NCBI RefSeq assembly: GCF_014192645.1
Contig: NZ_JACHYE010000015.1
Location: 1-64,000 of the forward strand
Direction: 5' to 3'
Length of the DNA stretch: 64,000 nt
Origin: Herbaspirillum sp. Sphag64
Lineage (GTDB): Bacteria > Pseudomonadota > Gammaproteobacteria > Burkholderiales > Burkholderiaceae_D
Position numbers and translations under genes: made by a program. Each line of letters begins with the position of its first letter. The first letter of the stretch is position 1. Below the pieces are notes generated by a model. That model did not search any database and was not told the DNA's origin. It saw only the letters and a program-made list of their open reading frames with translations. This document shows, in pieces, positions 27,763-37,200 of this stretch.

Positions 27763-28167
27763 TCAGGGCTCGACCAGTGTCGTCGTGACTTCGGTGGTGA
27801 CACTGGTCATCAGCTTATGGATCGGGCATTTCTCTGCCACGCTCAGTAACTCATGTCGTTGTGCCTCGGTAAGTTCACCACCGAGTTCAATGCTTGCGGC
27901 GAGCCGGTACTGGCCTTGTCGCTCCTGGCTATTGTCACGGTCGATCCTTACCTGCACATCTTCCAGCGGAATATTCTTGCGTTGGGCGTACCACACCAGT
28001 GTCAGTGCCTTGCAGGCGCCGAGCGCCGCATCGTAGAGATCGTGTGGATCAGGGCCTGCATCGGCGCCGCCTTCGGCTACGGAGGCATCGGCCGACACCA
28101 GATGGTTACGGATATGGACGATGTGACGCATGGCTTGCGACAGGTCGCGCTTGACTTCGATGGACAT
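27763..28167 (-). CDS. OsmC-family peroxiredoxin-like protein
   Basis: A 134-residue OsmC/Ohr-fold protein. Both peroxidatic cysteine contexts are visible: GACKALTLVWYA in the middle and EKCPIHKLMTS near the end. OsmC-type proteins reduce organic hydroperoxides; this short YhfA-like branch may instead bind a ligand or persulfide. It contains no membrane segment. It converges on the DUF1275 gene with a 5-base gap. Confidence 0.88.
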   Translation of the reverse strand: MSIEVKRDLSQAMRHIVHIRNHLVSADASVAEGGADAGPDPHDLYDAALGACKALTLVWYAQRKNIPLEDVQVRIDRDNSQERQGQYRLAASIELGGELTEAQRHELLSVAEKCPIHKLMTSVTTEVTTTLVEP

Positions 28168-28293
28168 AGAGTGTTCCTTGGCGTGGGGTTGAGATCAGCA
28201 ATGTAGCGCTTTTTCTTCAGCCACGCAGCTGTCGCTTGCCGCTGCCGGGGAGTCAATTGCGATTGGGTGACTGGCAGAATTGCCCGTTGCACA

Positions 28294-28452
28294 TCAGGAG
28301 TCCGATGCGGCGGGCTGGATTGATATCGAAATGTCACCGTTGACGGTCTGGGCTTCGGCGGCAGTCCAAGGGGCGGCCGCCATGATCAGTGCGGCGGCGA
28401 TAGCCATCAGCATGATTGCTGCGGTGATGGCTGCCTGAGAGATGCTTTTCAT
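28294..28452 (-). CDS. Small secreted peptide, unknown function
   Basis: A 52-residue ORF with an AGGAG ribosome site eight bases before its ATG (28452). Residues 1-40 form a classic Sec signal peptide: MKSISQ, a 25-residue Ala/Ile/Met-rich core, and EAQ as a plausible cleavage site (AEA/Q). Only about 13 residues (TVNGDISISIQPAASDS) would remain. I do not recognise it. It could be a secreted or periplasmic peptide or a membrane-retained small protein. It lies 126 bases beyond the OsmC start on the same strand and could be cotranscribed. Confidence 0.6.
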   Translation of the reverse strand: MKSISQAAITAAIMLMAIAAALIMAAAPWTAAEAQTVNGDISISIQPAASDS

Positions 28453-28915
28453 GATTGACTCCTGCCGGATCGTGATGCGTTTGCATGTGCTACATGAGCT
28501 TTTACGGCATCGGGAGGAAAATTCTTGAGTCATTTTTCGCGTCACGGCAACAATTTACACTTGTCAGCGTGACGTGTTTTTTCGACAAGTTTTTGTGCTG
28601 AAAAATCGTGTCTCCACGCAGCGTCCACGCATTCTTGTTACTTCTGGCATACTTTTATTCGTGTTGCCCAGTAGAAGTGCTTGATCAAATAACAAGAATG
28701 GAAGGCGCTGTCATGACTTATCACGGCTTTCGTCGGTCCCGGTTGCTCTACGTCATCACCCCGTTACACGCTCCGGTAACTGTCCGGTTCCACGCTCCCC
28801 CTTTATTTTCTTTTCCCTCACGCATGCCCTGTAACAAGCTGCCGTAGTCGCTTTTTCAAGCGCTACCTTGTGTCGGCTATCGTCATGACCGACCTTACCC
28901 TGAAGGACAATGCAC
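28453..28915. other. Gene-poor region upstream of a chemoreceptor, with interleaved inverted repeats
   Basis: This 463-base gap holds the leftward promoter of the small secreted peptide and the rightward promoter of the chemoreceptor. Its notable structure is at 28541-28590: CGTCACG/CGTGACG (28541-28547, 28569-28575) interleaved with CTTGTC/GACAAG (28561-28566, 28585-28590), with a T-run at 28578-28583. The remaining sequence holds no ORF with a ribosome site and no consensus sigma-28 chemotaxis promoter that I can recognise. Confidence 0.45.
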
Positions 28916-30538
28916 ATGAAAAATCTGAATATCTCCACCCGTCTCACACTTGGATTCGGTCTTGTTATCAGCTTGCTGATCGTGGTCGCCAGCCTTGGTA
29001 CGTTTGGCATGTCGCGCATCAATACCGCACTGCGTGACATCACCGATGTCAACAATGTGGAAGCGCAACTCGCCAACCGGATGAAATCCACGCTCGAACA
29101 ACGCTCTATTGCCATTCGTAACGTGGTCTTGTTGACCGAAGACAAGGATATGGCGCGCCAGGTCGAGGTTATCCGCAAGCAGGAACAACTCTACGCACAG
29201 GCCTATGCCCAGCTCGGTCGCTTGTTTGCCACGACTGACACTACACCCCAGGAGCACGCGCTGTTCGATGCGCTCAAAGCCGATGAAGTCGCCGCCGTGC
29301 CTTTGATGGAAAAGAGCATCAAGCTCGGGCTGGGCAACGACAATGCCTCGGCCACTAAAGTCTTGATGGAAGAAGTCCTGCCGCGTCAGGAGCAATGGCT
29401 CAAGCGGCTGACGGATCTGGCCACATTTGAGGAGCAGCTTAATGTCCAGCTGGCTGAGCAGTCCAAGCGCACTTACCATGCACTCAGTGTCACCGTACTG
29501 ACGGCAACGGCATTGGCAACCTTGCTCGGTTTGCTCGCGGCGTGGCTGATTGTACGTGGCGTATTAAGGCAGCTCGGCGGCGATCCGCGTGAGGCGCAAT
29601 ACACCGCACGCAAGATCGCACAGGGAGATTTAACGGTGCGTATGCGGGTGGCTGAGGGTGATCAGGATAGCCTGATGGCCTCACTGGAAATCATGCGCGG
29701 CCAGCTCAGTCAGGTGGTGTCCGGGATCAAGTTGTCGGCTGAATCCATCTCGGTAGCTGCCGCAGAGATCGCCCGTGGCAATACCGATCTGTCACAGCGC
29801 ACTGAAGAGCAGGCCGCCTCGCTGGAGGAAACCGCTTCCAGCATGGAACAGCTGACTTCGACCGTGCAACAGAACACCTTCAACGCCAAAGAGGGCAATA
29901 CGCTGGCCGAGAGCGCTAGGCAGACGGCGCAGGACGGTGGTGCTGTGGTGGAGCGTGTGGTGCTGACCATGGAAGAGATTGCTGGTAGCTCAGCCCAAAT
30001 GGAAGACATCATTTCGGTGGTGGAGGGGCTGGCATTTCAGACCAATATTCTGGCACTCAATGCCGCGGTGGAAGCTGCCCGTGCCGGCGAACAGGGGCGT
30101 GGCTTTGCCGTTGTGGCAACCGAGGTGCGTAGTCTGGCGCAGCGCAGTGCGGCTGCGGCCAAGGAGATCCGTACCTTGATCGGCAATTCTCTGACCCATG
30201 TCCAGCATGGCTCGCAGTTGGTGCATCAGGCTGGTGAAACCATGCAGGCGGTATTGCGTTCGGTACAGAGTGTGGCCGATGTGATGACCGAGATTACGGC
30301 AGCATCTCGCGAGCAAAGCGATGGCATCGAACAGATCAATACGGCAGTGGTACAGATGGATCAGGTGACGCAACAGAATGCTGCACTGGTGGAGCAGGCT
30401 GCTGCTGCGGCACAGGCGTTGTCTGATCAGGCCCAACGTCTGCGGAGTGCGGTGGCTGTCTTTACGGTAGATCTGGTGGATGTCGTCAGCATGCCATTCA
30501 ATTCCTTGCCGCAGCCTTCCGCAGCACTGCTGACTTAG
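28916..30538 (+). CDS. Methyl-accepting chemotaxis protein
   Basis: A 540-residue chemoreceptor: membrane helix at about 12-32, a periplasmic helical sensor (about 35-185), a second helix (about 187-210), HAMP (DPREAQYTARKIAQGDL) and the signalling domain with the hairpin tip [20 protein letters not shown] and [21 protein letters not shown]. The C-terminal tail is short and lacks a CheR-binding pentapeptide. Two ATGs are close (28910, 28916); AAGGA lies eight bases before the second. It is unrelated in position to the other receptor at 11056. Its ligand is unknown. Confidence 0.93.
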   Translation: MKNLNISTRLTLGFGLVISLLIVVASLGTFGMSRINTALRDITDVNNVEAQLANRMKSTLEQRSIAIRNVVLLTEDKDMARQVEVIRKQEQLYAQAYAQLGRLFATTDTTPQEHALFDALKADEVAAVPLMEKSIKLGLGNDNASATKVLMEEVLPRQEQWLKRLTDLATFEEQLNVQLAEQSKRTYHALSVTVLTATALATLLGLLAAWLIVRGVLRQLGGDPREAQYTARKIAQGDLTVRMRVAEGDQDSLMASLEIMRGQLSQVVSGIKLSAESISVAAAEIARGNTDLSQRTEEQAASLEETASSMEQLTSTVQQNTFNAKEGNTLAESARQTAQDGGAVVERVVLTMEEIAGSSAQMEDIISVVEGLAFQTNILALNAAVEAARAGEQGRGFAVVATEVRSLAQRSAAAAKEIRTLIGNSLTHVQHGSQLVHQAGETMQAVLRSVQSVADVMTEITAASREQSDGIEQINTAVVQMDQVTQQNAALVEQAAAAAQALSDQAQRLRSAVAVFTVDLVDVVSMPFNSLPQPSAALLT

Positions 30539-30545
30539 GTGTTGG

Positions 30546-31343
30546 TCAGGCTGGCGGCGTGGTGTGCGTGGCGTCGCCAGCCTGCTGCGGAAGTTGATCA
30601 ATATCGGCAAACACATAGCCGACGCCGTAGATCGATTGAATCGCGTTGATCTCGCCAAAGAATGGTTGCAGCTTGCGTCGCAGATTCTTGATATGGGTGT
30701 CGACGGCGCGATCAGTGACCGCACGGTAGGTATCGTGCAGATGGTTGAGCAGTTGCTCGCGTGAATAAACCTGTCCCGGTGCGGCGGCAAAGGTCTTGAG
30801 CAGGCGCAGTTCGAGTGGCGTCAGCGTCAGTAACTCGCCATCGATGCTGGCCTGATGCCGCTGCTCGTCGATCTGCAGGCGTGATGCTGACGTAGTCGTT
30901 ATTGCGGCCGCAGCGGCAAGTGGCTCGGCGACCTGCTGCTCGCGCCGGCTGCGGCGCAGCATCGCCTTGACCCGGGCGACTACTTCGCGTGGGCTGAATG
31001 GGTTTTTACTGAGGTAGTCATCGGCGCCGAGTTCCAGACCACGCAGGCGATCTTCCTCTTCGGCGCGGGCTGTCAGCATCAGGATCGGTACATCGGTGAA
31101 GCGACGCAAGGCCTGGCAGATCTGCCAGCCATCCAGTCCTGGCAACATGATATCGAGCAGCACCAGATCAGGACGCTGCTGCTGCACGGCCGACAGGACG
31201 GCGTCGCCATGCGCGACATGACGGGTGGTATAGCCGCATGCTGCCAGATATTTCTGCAGCAACTCCGCCATCTTGGGCTCATCTTCAACGATCAGGATAT
31301 CGGCACTGACCGGTGCGCGGAACTCAAAATCGGGCGGTCTCAT
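30546..31343 (-). CDS. baeR: Response regulator, OmpR/BaeR type, with an inserted residue in the receiver
   Basis: A 265-residue OmpR-family regulator. The receiver (about 12-130) has the acidic pocket DEP and phosphoacceptor D64 (LLDIMLPG); the winged helix is at about 165-255 (LTLTPLELRLLKTFAAAPGQ, then TDRAVDTHIKNLRRKL). BaeR is closest: receiver end PFSPREVVARVKAMLRR. One oddity: the conserved lysine and proline (usually KP) are split by an asparagine, K113-N114-P115, read clearly as AAA AAC CCA. It starts inside the last four bases of baeS-like (overlap 31340-31343), so it is translated coupled to it. The divergent RND pump is the probable target. Confidence 0.92.
   Translation of the reverse strand: MRPPDFEFRAPVSADILIVEDEPKMAELLQKYLAACGYTTRHVAHGDAVLSAVQQQRPDLVLLDIMLPGLDGWQICQALRRFTDVPILMLTARAEEEDRLRGLELGADDYLSKNPFSPREVVARVKAMLRRSRREQQVAEPLAAAAAITTTSASRLQIDEQRHQASIDGELLTLTPLELRLLKTFAAAPGQVYSREQLLNHLHDTYRAVTDRAVDTHIKNLRRKLQPFFGEINAIQSIYGVGYVFADIDQLPQQAGDATHTTPPA
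30547..30584. terminator. Hairpin at the 3' end of the BaeR-like gene, between convergent genes
   Basis: A 10-bp perfect stem, CAGGCTGGCG with CGCCAGCCTG, encodes the C-terminus of the regulator and lies just past the chemoreceptor stop. The loop is 18 bases and no T-run follows. It may stop or slow both transcripts. Confidence 0.45.
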
Positions 31344-32848
31344 GACGTTGCCCTGGCTGGTGCGATTAGCAGCATGGGCAGTGCAATCGTGATCCGCAAG
31401 CCACCTAGTGGCGAGTCGCTGGCGCTAATAAGGCCTTGGTGGGCAGTCACGATGCGCTGGCAGATTGCCAGCCCTAGTCCGGCACCACCGCTGGCCCGGT
31501 TACGTGAGGCCTCGACCCGAAAGAAACGTTCGAACAGGCGTTCTCTGGCGCTGGCTTCAACCCCCGGTGCCGTATCGTCGAGCTGTATCTGCCACATGCG
31601 CTGCGCCTCATCGGCGCTGACGCTGACCTGTAACTGGCCCGGACCAAGCGGGTTGTGCGGGTCGGTATAGCGCAGACTGTTTTCGAACAGATTATTGAAC
31701 AACTGCTGCAACCGGGCAGCGTCGGCATCTACCAGCATCTCTTCGGCGATGGCGCGCCAATGCAGCGCGATCCCACGACTACTGAAGCGCTCCTGATAAA
31801 TCTGTACCGTGTGCTCCAGTAGTGGTACCAGATCGAGCGGGCTCTTACGGTAAGTCAAGGCACCGGCGTCGGCCAGTGACAGGTCGTAGAGATCATCGAC
31901 CAGTTTGCTCAGTTGCCGGACTTCGGTCTTGAGCGAGGCCAGGGTAGTTGCATCAGGTTGCAGTACGCCATCCTGCAAGGCTTCGATCTGGCCATTGAGA
32001 ATACCTAGCGGTGTACGCAGCTCATGTGAGACATCGGCCATGAAATCACGTCGCAGCTTTTCGTTACGTTCCAGCGTATGTGCGAGCTGATTGAAGTCAA
32101 GCGCCAGACGGCCCAGTTCATCCTCACTCTGGGCGATGACGCGAATCCCATAGTCGCCGTTGGCCAGTTCATGCGTGGCATCGGCGATCCGTACCAGCGG
32201 TTGGATCAAGACATTGGCAATCCGGATCACGATCAGCCCGACCAGCATCACGGCGACCAGGCCCAGTAGCAACTGCGCCTGTAACTGCTTCTGCTGAAAG
32301 CGCACATCGACAGCGCCGATCACGCTTTCAAACGGCGTCTGAGCAATCCAGCCGACGATAGCGTCATCTTGCATGATCGGACGCAAGCGTGCCTCCGGAC
32401 CTATATTGGGGTAGCCAATCACGAATTGCCGATGCGCGTCCAGCAGCGTGAAGCGCATCGTGGCGCCGGTCAGGTCGGTGGTCTCGGTCGGCGGGTTGAA
32501 TGATCGCGATCCCTGTTCGGCCAGTTCCGGGCGCATGAAGGAAAACCAGGTGCGCGGATCGTTGCGGACGAAATCCCAGTTTTGATGACTACGATAGGCC
32601 TGCTCCAGACGCGGCACCATTTCTTCCATCCGGTCTTGCGCCTGCTCGTTGAGATAGCCGAGGAAGTCACGCTTGAAAATGACATGACTGGCGGTACTCA
32701 TCGCAACGATCAGTACCACCACCAGCGCCAGCATGGTCGTGAACAGCTTGAGCCGGATGCTGGCACGCTTGAACAGACGCTGATACAGCGACGATAGCGG
32801 CATGAGACCCGGGAAAGGGCGTGAATGGCGGGGGCGGGACATGGTCAT
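31340..32848 (-). CDS. baeS: Sensor histidine kinase, BaeS-like
   Basis: A 502-residue two-helix membrane kinase. Helices lie at about 34-54 and 192-214 around a periplasmic sensor. A HAMP domain follows (to about 265), then the phosphoacceptor H275 in DVSHELRTPLG, the N-box LFNNLFENSLRYTD and the ATPase end GGAGLGLAICQRI. BaeS senses envelope stress such as indole, flavonoids or metal ions; the present ligand is unknown. It overlaps baeR by four bases. Two ATGs (32848, 32842) start it equally well and no strong Shine-Dalgarno sequence is seen. Confidence 0.92.
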   Translation of the reverse strand: MTMSRPRHSRPFPGLMPLSSLYQRLFKRASIRLKLFTTMLALVVVLIVAMSTASHVIFKRDFLGYLNEQAQDRMEEMVPRLEQAYRSHQNWDFVRNDPRTWFSFMRPELAEQGSRSFNPPTETTDLTGATMRFTLLDAHRQFVIGYPNIGPEARLRPIMQDDAIVGWIAQTPFESVIGAVDVRFQQKQLQAQLLLGLVAVMLVGLIVIRIANVLIQPLVRIADATHELANGDYGIRVIAQSEDELGRLALDFNQLAHTLERNEKLRRDFMADVSHELRTPLGILNGQIEALQDGVLQPDATTLASLKTEVRQLSKLVDDLYDLSLADAGALTYRKSPLDLVPLLEHTVQIYQERFSSRGIALHWRAIAEEMLVDADAARLQQLFNNLFENSLRYTDPHNPLGPGQLQVSVSADEAQRMWQIQLDDTAPGVEASARERLFERFFRVEASRNRASGGAGLGLAICQRIVTAHQGLISASDSPLGGLRITIALPMLLIAPARATS

Positions 32849-32925
32849 TTTTGCTGCCGGCAGGCAACGGAAGTGGCTTTATTACGCGTTAGATTAGCAA
32901 TTTCACGGGTGCTGGTGGCGATATT

Positions 32926-32965
32926 TTACGATCGTTACGATCCTCAATTTTTCTTCACAATTGGA
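32926..32965 (+). promoter_or_regulatory. Direct repeat and BaeR-box-like site upstream of the RND efflux operon
   Basis: Two 9-base copies of TTACGATC plus one base stand in tandem (32926-32943), followed at 32948-32965 by TTTTTCTTCACAATTGGA. The last site agrees at 15 of 18 positions with the E. coli BaeR box as I remember it (TTTTTCTCCATDATTGGC). The baeSR-like genes and the efflux operon diverge from this region, which supports the assignment. Confidence 0.6.
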
Positions 32966-33044
32966 TTTTAGGATGCGGATTCCGATAGCTCACAGTGTCC
33001 GGACGATGTCATGCAACATGGCGTAGACGGGCCACAGTTCTTCC

Positions 33045-34238
33045 ATGAAACCAGATCCTGTTCATCGCACTCCTCATTTGTTTGGCCTGACTGTTCTGAC
33101 GCTCGCGATCGCCCTGTCAGCCTGTTCCAGACAGGGTGGCGGCCCCGCGCCCGGGCCAGCCGAGGTCGCCTATATGGTGATCAAGCCCCAGCATCAGTCG
33201 GTACTGACCGAGTTGCCCGGTCGCACAACCGCTTACCTGAGTGCAGATATTCGCCCGCAAATTGGCGGCATCATCCAGCAGCGCCTGTTCAAGGAAGGCG
33301 CTACGGTGCAGCAGGGGCAAGCGCTGTATCAGATTGATCCGGCCACCTATCAGGCTGCCTATGACAGTGCCAAGGCCTCGCTGGCCAAAGCCGAAGCGAC
33401 ACTGGCATCAGCTCAGCTCAAGGCCCAGCGGTATACCGAACTGGCCAAGATTGATGCCGTCGCCAAGCAGGATAACGACGATATGCAAAGTACGCTGCGT
33501 CAGGATCAGGCTGACGTGGAGGTACAACGTGCCGCGCTCAAGACGGCCAAAATCAACCTCGATTACACCCGCATTACCTCACCTATTTCTGGCCGTATCG
33601 ACAAATCGACCGTGACTCCCGGTGCACTGGTGGTGGCCGAGCAGACCACTGCACTGACCACGGTACAAAAGATAGATCCGATCTATGTCGACGTTACCCA
33701 GTCCAGCGCCGATGTGCTGCGTCTGCGCAAGGAACTGGCCAGCGGTCAGATCCGGCGCAGTGGCGACAATGCCACCAACGTCAAGATCTTGCTGGAAGAT
33801 GGTTCAACCTATGCCCAGATCGGCAAGCTGGAATTCACCAGCCTGTCGGTCGATAGCGGCACCGGCATGATTACCTTGCGGGCACTGGTGCCGAATCCGG
33901 ATGGCATCCTGCTACCCGGTGCTTATGTACGGGCGGTATTGGAGGAAGGCGTGGATGAACATGCCATTCTGGTGCCACAGAAAGCGGTCAGCCGGGATGC
34001 TGCTGGTGGTGCCAGTGCCTTGATAGTCAACGCCGCCGGCAAGGTCGAGCAGCGCACATTGACAGTATCGCGGGCGGTAGGGAATCAGTGGTGGATCGGC
34101 GCCGGCCTGCAAGCCGGTGACAAGGTCATTGTCGATGGCTTGCAGAATATCCGCCCCGGCATGGTGCCGCATGCAGAGGAAGTCGCAGCACCTGCATCTG
34201 TCATGACACCACCGTCTACTGCCACTACGGCGAAGTAA
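33045..34238 (+). CDS. RND efflux periplasmic adaptor lipoprotein (AcrA/MexA type)
   Basis: A 397-residue membrane-fusion protein that links the inner-membrane pump to the outer-membrane channel. The lipoprotein signal ends at C27 (LSAC). Then come the lipoyl halves (IGGIIQQRLFKEGATVQQGQ and LDYTRITSPISGRID), a helical hairpin (about 95-160, YQAAYDSAKASLAKAEATLA), and the beta-barrel and membrane-proximal domains. It is the first gene of a three-gene operon; the pump follows after 9 bases. The regulators baeSR diverge from it, and a BaeR-like box lies about 80 bases upstream. Confidence 0.94.
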   Translation: MKPDPVHRTPHLFGLTVLTLAIALSACSRQGGGPAPGPAEVAYMVIKPQHQSVLTELPGRTTAYLSADIRPQIGGIIQQRLFKEGATVQQGQALYQIDPATYQAAYDSAKASLAKAEATLASAQLKAQRYTELAKIDAVAKQDNDDMQSTLRQDQADVEVQRAALKTAKINLDYTRITSPISGRIDKSTVTPGALVVAEQTTALTTVQKIDPIYVDVTQSSADVLRLRKELASGQIRRSGDNATNVKILLEDGSTYAQIGKLEFTSLSVDSGTGMITLRALVPNPDGILLPGAYVRAVLEEGVDEHAILVPQKAVSRDAAGGASALIVNAAGKVEQRTLTVSRAVGNQWWIGAGLQAGDKVIVDGLQNIRPGMVPHAEEVAAPASVMTPPSTATTAK

Positions 34239-34247
34239 GGAGCAGAC

Positions 34248-37200
34248 ATGGCACGTTTTTTCATCGACCGCCCCATTTTTGCCTGGGTACTGGCGATTGT
34301 GATCATGCTTGGCGGCTTGCTGTCGATCAGTAATCTGTCGCTGGAACAATATCCCGATATTGCGCCTCCCAAGGTCAACATCAACGCCACCTATACCGGT
34401 GCTTCGGCCAAGACGCTGGAAGACTCGGTGACTCAGGTCATCGAGCAGCAGATGAAGGGGCTCGACAACCTGGAGTACATGTCTGCCAGCAGCAGTTCGG
34501 CCGGCAGTGCCAGCGTGACCCTGACCTTCAAGGCCGGCACCAATGACGACGTGGCCCAGATGCAGGTCCAGAACAAATTGCAACAGGTGACATCGCGTCT
34601 GCCGCAGGCGGTACAGGACAACGGCGTGACGGTCACCAAGGCTTCCACTGATATTTTGATGGTGCTGGCCTTGACCTCGGATGATCCCACGATCACAGCG
34701 ACTGATATTGGCGACTTCATCAGTAGCACCCTGACCGACCAGATCGCCCGCGTGCCAGGTGTCGGTGACGTGACGGCATTTGGTACCAACTACGCTATGC
34801 GCGTCTGGCTTGATCCTGACAAGCTACAAAAATATGCATTAATGCCCTCCGATGTTACCAGCGCACTGGAAGCACAGAATACGGAAGTCTCCGCCGGTGA
34901 GCTGGGGGCCTTGCCGGCGATTCCCGGGCAGCAGATTAATGCCACCATCACGGCGCGCAGCAAGCTGACGACGGCCGAGCAATTCCGTAACATCATTGTG
35001 AAATCCGACAGTAGCGGGGCAGTGGTCAAGCTGTCCGATGTCGCACGGGTCGAGCTCGGTGGTGAAAGCTACCAGACCAGCTCGCAACAGAACGGCAAGC
35101 CGTCTTCCGCGCTGGCGGTACAACTGCAATCGGGGGCCAATGCACTGGCAACCTCCAAGGCCGTACAGGCCAAGATTGCCGAGCTGGAGCCGTATTTCCC
35201 GGCCACCATGAAGCTCAAAAGCAGCATCGCCTATGACACCACACCGTTTGTGCGGGTATCGCTTGAGGAAGTCGTCAAGACTTTGATCGAAGCGGTGGTG
35301 CTGGTGGTGCTGATCATGTATGTTTTCCTGCAGAATCTCCGCGCTACCTTCATTCCGGCGATCACGGTACCTGTGGTGCTGTTGGGTACCTTTGGTGTAC
35401 TGGCGCTGTTTGGTTATTCGATCAATACCCTGACCATGTTCGGCATGGTGCTGGCAATCGGACTGCTGGTGGACGACGCCATCGTGGTGGTGGAAAACGT
35501 CGAACGGCTCATGCGGGAAGAGCATCTCAATGCCAAAGAGGCGACCCGCAAGTCAATGCAGGAAATTACCGGCGCTCTGGTCGGGATCGCGCTGGTGTTG
35601 TCGGCCGTGTTTATTCCGATGGCGTTTTTTGGCGGCTCCACTGGCGTGATCTATCGGCAGTTCTCGATCACCATCGTCTCGGCAATGAGTTTGTCTGTGC
35701 TGGTGGCGTTGACGCTGACGCCGGCTTTGTGTGCCTCTCTGCTCAAGCCTCATGATGACAAGCACGTGGCGCAGGGCCGTTTTTTTACCTGGTTCAACCG
35801 TACTTTCGAGCGCAATGCGACGCGCTATCGTGGTGGTGTCGGTGCGGTGCTGGCGCGCGGTAAGCGTGGGATGCTGGCATATGGGTTGATCGTGATCGCC
35901 ATGGCACTGTGTTTTCTGCGCCTGCCGACGTCGTTTCTACCCGAAGAGGATCAGGGCGTGCTGATGGCGATGATTCAACTGCCTACGGGAGCAACCGCTG
36001 AACAGACTTCCGCTGTCATGAAGACAGTACAGGACTACTTCACCAGCAAGCCAGAGGTGGTGGATTCGATTCTCTCGATCGTCGGCGCTGGTATGGGCGG
36101 CAACAGCCAGAACGGTGCACGTGCCTTCATCCGCCTCAAGGATTGGGACGAGCGTAGCGGCAGTGTGACGTCGGCTACGGATCTGATGCGTCGTGCCAAT
36201 GCGGATCTGAGCAAGATCCGTGGCGCCCGTATTTTCCTGATGAATCCACCTGCGGTACGAGGTCTTGGCCAGAGTTCGGGTTTTGATCTGGAACTCAAGG
36301 ATGTCGGCGGCGTCGGTCACGATGCGTTACTACAGGCGCGTGACCAGTTCCTGCAACTGGCGCGCAGCAATCCGCAACTGGCCAATGTGCGCACCACCGG
36401 GCTGGACGATACGCCGCAACTGCGGGTGAGCATCGATGATCGCAAAGCCGATGCCTACAGCCTCGCCATCAGTGACATCAACAGCACCATGGCCACTGCC
36501 ATGGGCGGCACCTATGTCAATGACTTCCTCAACAACGGCCGGGTCAAGAAGGTCTATGTGCAGGGCGATGCGCCGTTCCGGATGCAGACCGAAGACCTGA
36601 ACAAATGGTACGTCCGCAACAGCGCGAGTCAGATGGTGCCACTGTCGGCCTTCACCAGCAGCAAGTGGACTTTCGGCCCCTCTTTGCTGGAGCGCTACAA
36701 CGGTGTCTCCTCGTTCGAGATCGTCGGGGAACCGGCTGCCGGGGTGAGCTCAGGTACCGCAATGGCGGCGGTCCAGCAGATCATGACGAAGCTGCCGGCC
36801 GGTGTCGGCTATGAGTGGACCGGCTCTTCGGCACAGGAACGACAGTCCGGCAATCAGGCGCCGATGCTGTATGCGATTTCCATCCTGTTTGTTTTCCTCT
36901 GTCTGGCGGCCCTGTATGAGAGCTGGTCGGTACCGTTTGCGGTGATTCTGGCAGTACCGCTGGGGATTGTCGGTACCGTGCTGCTGACCGGCATCATGGG
37001 TTTGTCCAATGACGTGTATTTCCAGGTGGGCTTGTTGACCACGGTCGGTCTGGCCGCCAAGAACGCGATTCTGATTGTGGAGTTTGCCAAGCAACTGCAT
37101 GAATCGGGTAAATCGCTCCATGCCGCCACGCTGGAGGCGGTGCAGTTGCGACTGCGGCCCATCCTGATGACCTCGCTGGCTTTCATGTTTGGTGTCCTAC

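Noticed and set aside
28608-28847. A 79-codon frame before the second chemoreceptor
   Set aside because: No ribosome site or recognisable pattern; its C-terminal half is a low-quality mix of Pro, Phe and Arg.
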